From Dimorphilus gyrociliatus (lineage: Eukaryota; Annelida; Polychaeta; Dinophilidae), in contig CAJFCJ010000009.1 of NCBI GenBank assembly GCA_904063045.1, forward strand, positions 1,364,968-1,428,967: a DNA stretch of 64,000 nucleotides, written 5' to 3'. Positions 59,551 to 64,000 of the stretch are shown here, one piece after another. How positions within the stretch are numbered: position 1 is the stretch's first letter; every line of letters starts with the position of its first letter. The notes below the pieces were generated by a model. It did not search any database and was not told where the DNA came from. It was given only the letters and a program-made list of their open reading frames with translations. Both the position numbers and the translations under genes were made by a program.

Positions 59551-60118
59551 TTTTTTTTCAAATTAGGAGGCCACCGTCCGTTTCAGCTTATACGAGAAAC
59601 CCAAAGAATTCTTGAGAAGAAATGTCGCGTTGGAAAGTAAAATATGGCGGCGCCAAATCGACTGTCGTATCGACAAATCAGAATCGAAATGAATCGAAAG
59701 ATCGATTTTTTTTATTTTTCATTTTGTTTAAAAACTATAGTTCATAAATTAAGAAATTATCACTAATTTACCTGAAATAGCGATATAAAGTAATCTATTT
59801 TTAAAATAATAGACCGGTAAACCGGTTAGTGAATGACCGGTTTTTGTTTTTAAACTTTTTGCACTGTTATCAGTAAGCGCGAAAGAAACAGGAGCTGGCT
59901 TCGAACTATGGCAAATGACATTTGTTTTTTCTCATGGCACATTAAACAAAATATATTTCACGCCCGGAATTTATCCCACTTTTCGCCGAAAAATGATTAA
60001 GACATATTAATCATCCTAAATATTTATTACTCAGTACTTTAGTAAAACAATAAATGTGTATATTATACATATGTAACAAAATTTAAAAAATTCTTCTTAA
60101 AATATGAAAAGTTTTCTT
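59551..60118. promoter_or_regulatory. Upstream region of ZNF207
   Basis: Contains the E2F-like GGCGCCAAA (59649-59657) and a cluster of three ACCGGT palindromes at 59813-59818, 59821-59826 and 59836-59841. The third has the form ACCGGTTTT, similar to Grainyhead/CP2 sites. Confidence 0.45.
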
Positions 60119-62397
60119 TCATTCAAGCCAAACAGCAATAATAAAAGGAGTAAAAAGTATTAAAAAGTTTGCAAAAGTTAAAGCTGACGATCTATTAAGA
60201 ACATATACCACTTCTGCTTTTTTGAAGGGGTTCGATCCAGTATCAAATTTTTGAGGACAACTATCAACTGTTAAAAGAGAAGAAGTAATAATATAGAGGA
60301 TTTTAAAAATGTATTTAAAAGCAACTTACAAATTCTTTCATTTTCTTTCAATGTTAAAGCTAATGTGGCTCCTTCATCAGCATTATTAGAATATGCATTT
60401 TGATTAACACCACACTCTGATCTTGTTGCTCTTGACATTACAATATCTCTCCAATCCAATCTTTCATATACCCAACATCGAAATTTTGAAATAGCATCTT
60501 CTTCATCGTAAGTTATCAAATAAGACTTCATATCCTCCATCCAAAACCCAACGCAACTTAATTCTCTGTCTGGTATGTCATATTCTCCAATTGGCTTACC
60601 GGTATGATCAACTGTGGCGCAGTATTCGGCATCAATAAGTATCTTTTTGGCATTACCGGAGCAAACTTTAAATTCTGTAACATATTCTCTGCAATCAATG
60701 CGATGTCTTGGTCTTTCGGTTATTCCTCGAACTCTGGTTGTGTAGTGCTCTTCAATTGAACCAGACTGCTTAAACTGATATCTCCCGGCAATTGGGCAAT
60801 TAATAGGTGAAGGTGGATTTAATACAAATGTGTTATATTTCCAATTGAAATCCTCTCTGTTAATAGTAAAACTGGTCCAGGTGCAGGTTTGTCTAAATTT
60901 TCGGAAGAGATAATCTGATCTGTCCATTTCAGCCGAAGAGAGTCTATAGGGTTTACTCAATCTCCATCTAATAATATTATGATGTCTTGGAACAAAATCA
61001 AAGCAAACATAGTCAACTTCACACTTTCCAACTGTCGTTGCAGTCATCAAATAGCGGGAATCAAGGGACATTTGACATGTAAAGTAGGTCTCCTTGTAAG
61101 AATATTGATCGAGTTTTGTATTGAAATATATATGGGTGGAATTTATGACGACATGAGTATCAAATTCACCAGTTGTGAACCAAGTACCAGTAAAATCTCT
61201 TGGTAAATTGCAAAGAGGTAAAATTTGCTTGCTTACAAAAGGAACGGGAATTAAAACAAGACGAATATCTCCATCGTAAGGACTAAGCAACGTACTACAG
61301 CCAGCCCAACGGGATAGTGACCATCTTACTTTGTTGTTTTTATTTTGTTCATCTTTTCTAGTTAATAAACATCGGTACCTATCTCTCGGAGTTTCAAACT
61401 TGGTATCTGCTACAGCACTAAATATATCACCGTCAGGAGTTTGCCAAGATCCCAAACATTGAAATCTTGTTCTTTCGTTTACCGAAGTAGATACATCATT
61501 GCATTTGGCAAAATTCATGATAAATACTTCATTATCTATGTACTGAGAACCTGGCTCTTGACAGGCTGTAATCTGACTTCTCGGTGAGTTACAGATACCA
61601 CCACCACCGAGACTTATTTCGTAGGTAAAATGATATGATCCTTCAATTGTAACTTTGCAATTAATTTTTTCTTCAGTCATCTTGAACAATGTTAGCAATT
61701 TAGAATCTGGAGAGATGTCTTTGCAAACGTCATTCAATGTTTTAATCTCAAATTTTTGCAGATCTATGCTGGTCTCTGTAAAAACGAAATTGATAAGAAT
61801 TTGTTAATCATGCGAAATTTATTTAAACTTATTACGTTTAAATTCCAAAACCATTCTTGTTCTAAAATACAATTCCCAACAAAAGTATGTAGTTTTCGCT
61901 CTGTTGTTATATGAATAATTAGAAAAGTTGACTAATAAATGAATATTATACAAACGCATCGTAGAAGAGAATTCGAGCATCCGAACGATTTTGAAAGCTG
62001 GTGTGATTTAGAAATGCAAATTCGACACATTTACTATTTTGATCATAATCGGTGTTCTCCTTTACTACTAAACCGTCAGCACTAAAGATTGCAGTAATAT
62101 CTGTACCCCTCTCGTGGGTAAAATATTCTCCTAGGAAATGCCTTGGCACCTTACATTTCTTAAGAGTTTGGCTGTTAACTGTAAAGAAAAGTCAAAAAAA
62201 AAATTATTATAAATTTTCGCTCAGGTGTGTTTGTAAAGTTGAATGATTTATAGTAATGTACAGCAATCATCTTATAATAAGATGACAGATTTGAAGTTCC
62301 TTATCTAAAATTATATGAATATTGACTACTTACCTAAAATAAAGGTGATAAGGAAGATAAAAGTAAGATAAAGCGGCCGAAAATATGATGCCGCCAT
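60119..62397 (-). CDS. Large cysteine-rich extracellular protein, GPI-anchor type
   Basis: Exons 62397-62334, 62178-61956, 61900-61836, 61775-60330 and 60267-60119, phases consistent, 648 residues. Signal peptide MAASYFRPLYLTFIFLITFI. The body is made of several related modules of about 100-150 residues, each with spaced cysteines and motifs such as FQCLGSWQTPDG, RYRCLLTRKD, DFTGTWFTTG and ELSCVGFWMEDMKSYLITYD. The C-terminus after the Ser-Ser-Ala stretch is a hydrophobic segment (FANFLILFTPFIIAVWL) with nothing after it but Glu, typical of a GPI-attachment signal. I recall similar uncharacterised proteins in insects and other invertebrates (DUF704x-type families) but cannot confirm the family. 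Cell-surface role, function unknown. Confidence 0.7.
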
Positions 62398-62814
62398 TTT
62401 AAGATAAGGACAGGTATGCAATAGATGGCGTTGTACGCAAATGGGACAATATTACAAATAACAGTCACCTTTAACATGACTTGCTTGATAAATATTTAAA
62501 TTATCTCCATAGCCTAAATAAAAATCGAAAACAAATAACAGAAAAAATTTATTTTTTTTCAATATAAGTAAAGTTATATCAGCCAAAGGCGCGTTTTTTT
62601 TTAGAACATTTACATTTTCCAGGCCTATATAAGAATATTTTCGAACATGCAAACTTTCTATATATAATCAAGACATTTAAAAAAATTAACGATTTACTAA
62701 TTAACTCAAACATGTTTATTACAATATTAAACAGGTTATTCAGTATGTTTTAAGTTAGTTCTCGAATCTAATGAATAAACATGAGAGAATGTCGAGTGAA
62801 AATACTCAACATAG

Positions 62815-63018
62815 ATGACATGGTTAAGTAAATTCAAATTTAGAACGAAAATGGCCAGACCCGGCGAAGCTGAAATAATTTTTCTCTCCAAAGGCGTTAA
62901 TTCTTTTCCAAAAAGGAAACACTCATTTTTTAAAGTTGTTAGCAATAAAAAGAAGTCATCTCTACCCGATAAGGAACAAAATCAAATGATGGAAAAGGCA
63001 AATTTCTTCTATTCATAA
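62815..63018 (+). CDS. Short basic ORF of uncertain status
   Basis: An ATG-initiated frame, MTWLSKFKFRTKMARPGEAE..., ending at a stop at 63018 (67 codons). It is rich in Lys and Phe with no recognised motif. It could be the first exon of the gene at 63244 if spliced at the GTTAAT after SKG (phase 0 fits), or chance. Low confidence. Confidence 0.2.
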   Translation: MTWLSKFKFRTKMARPGEAEIIFLSKGVNSFPKRKHSFFKVVSNKKKSSLPDKEQNQMMEKANFFYS

Positions 63019-63243
63019 GAGAAAAACTCTAATATTTCATAATAATTCTTATGTTTTTGCCTATAAATTTGCTAGAATTTTATTTAAGCTTAACTTTTCA
63101 CAACTTATATTGTTCTGGTTTTTATTTTTGATATTTTTTATTAGTTTAACATTGTGAAAGGTCAAACTGTATATTTTTTGTTTTGTTTTGTCACCTGAAT
63201 ACTTTTTTTGAAATATTTTTTTAATGGCTTGTTATTTTCATAG

Positions 63244-64000
63244 GGAGGCGAGAATATGAATTACAGTAACGGTGAACATTCAAAATTAATTCCAACTCAA
63301 TCTTCTAAATATAATATGAAGTGGAATTCAATTAAACAGTATTTCAAGAGGAAAATTGGTTCGAAAACATCGAAAAAAGAGCTATGTGTTGAGGAGTTGA
63401 AACACCTTTTTACAGCAGCAAATCAGGAGAAACAACTTATTAATGTAGAAGAAATGAAGAACGCGAAAAAAGGGGGTGATTTTGTACCTTTGGGTGAAGA
63501 AGATTTAACCCAGTTAAGTCCCGATGAAAGAGAACGTAAGGAAATCATTACAGTAACCGATAAGTCAACGCAACCATTAACTCCTGAAGGGAAAGCAATC
63601 GAAAAAATTGCTTCGGAGGAAGCGAATATGTCAACTTCTGTGACTCTAGGGAAAGATTGTCTTCAGACGTCTAATAATGACAGGACTATCCATGACGAAT
63701 CACTAACGGCTTCTCAAACCCCTGAAGGAACATTTGCCAAGCAGTTGACTACCGAAATGGCCAACGAGATTTCTACTCCGACGCAAAATTTTGAAGGAAA
63801 ATCAAATGCAGGAAGATTCACCAACCCCAGTTACAGGCAAGCAACAACTCATGGAGCTTCGAATTTACTAGAATATGATGATAAAACTAGCTTAGTATCG
63901 AATAAGAGTAAATTCTTTGATAGAGGAGACGCCGATACTAAAAAAGAGGAAAGTGCAAAAGGAAAATCTTCAATGTCCAGGAGAAGACAGTCAAAATTTG
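63244..64000 (+). CDS. Low-complexity hydrophilic protein, 3' partial
   Basis: A long frame open from an acceptor-like site (TTTTCATAG at 63243) through ATG 63256 to the window end with no stop (about 250 codons). The product is Lys/Glu/Ser/Thr-rich, with no transmembrane segment, and reads MNYSNGEHSKLIPTQSSKYN at its start. Short elements recur loosely (LTPEGK, QTPEGT, STPTQNFEG). No domain recognised. Codon usage and the absence of stops over 750 nt in AT-rich DNA make it very likely real coding sequence. The true first exon may lie upstream. Confidence 0.6.

Noticed and set aside
62452-62945. Minus-strand ORFs near the right end
   Set aside because: AT-rich chance frames with no motif, conserved splice sites or start context.

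Overview
The window is animal (metazoan) nuclear DNA: AT-rich and gene-dense, with short GT-AG introns (mostly 44-250 nt) and exon phases that agree across almost every gene model below. Two adjacent innexin genes point to a protostome. A galaxin-like pair, a cilium-associated CFAP119-like gene and the compact layout suggest a small lophotrochozoan such as a compact-genome annelid; the species is an inference. About 22 genes are supported. I saw no rRNA, tRNA, transposon or CRISPR array.

Layout, left to right. 97-1356 (+) LAMP-type lysosomal membrane protein (5' end outside the window). 2135-4279 (-) group II PAK kinase. 5408-6373 (+) CREBZF/Zhangfei-like bZIP. 6826-7071 (+) possible 23-residue spliced micro-ORF. 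7380-8518 (-) unrecognised basic/coiled-coil protein. 8988-12828 (-) PARP1 with a duplicated zinc-finger-3 exon. 13362-18427 (+) CDC25 phosphatase with two alternative first exons. 18857-21166 (-) secreted EGF/TSP1 protein. 21359-23353 (+) YIF1. 23953-26997 (-) SNAP-25. 28629-30776 (+) CCDC125-like. 30847-31227 (-) 78-residue secreted-peptide candidate. 33670-33843 (+) 57-residue membrane micropeptide candidate. 33909-34393 and 34754-35245 (-) two CARD-only genes. 35713-37905 (+) CFAP119-like. 38031-39224 and 40211-41436 (-) two innexins. 43482-45323 (+) succinate-semialdehyde dehydrogenase. 46077-47439 and 47880-49595 (+) two galaxin-like secreted proteins. 50009-50990 (+) PNPO. 51519-52789 (+) ALAD. 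52819-54988 (-) GNL1. 55835-56899 (+) MED6. 57696-59550 (-) ZNF207/BuGZ. 60119-62397 (-) large GPI-anchor-type extracellular protein. 63244-64000 (+) an open, low-complexity gene running off the window.

The genes do not form one pathway. They are a typical mixture of housekeeping, signalling and cell-surface genes. Local themes are tandem pairs made by duplication (CARD, innexin, galaxin), convergent neighbours so close that they appear to share a palindromic polyadenylation signal (ALAD/GNL1; micropeptide/CARD), and a very short divergent promoter (secreted EGF protein/YIF1, 192 nt).

The strongest unusual signal is in PARP1. Two adjacent exons (120 and 126 nt, both phase 2 to phase 2) encode alternative versions of the second half of the third zinc finger. 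Each supplies the last two zinc-ligand cysteines. One keeps the tryptophan equivalent to human Trp318 and the other has phenylalanine there. This has the form of an alternative-splicing cassette that could tune DNA-dependent activation of PARP1.
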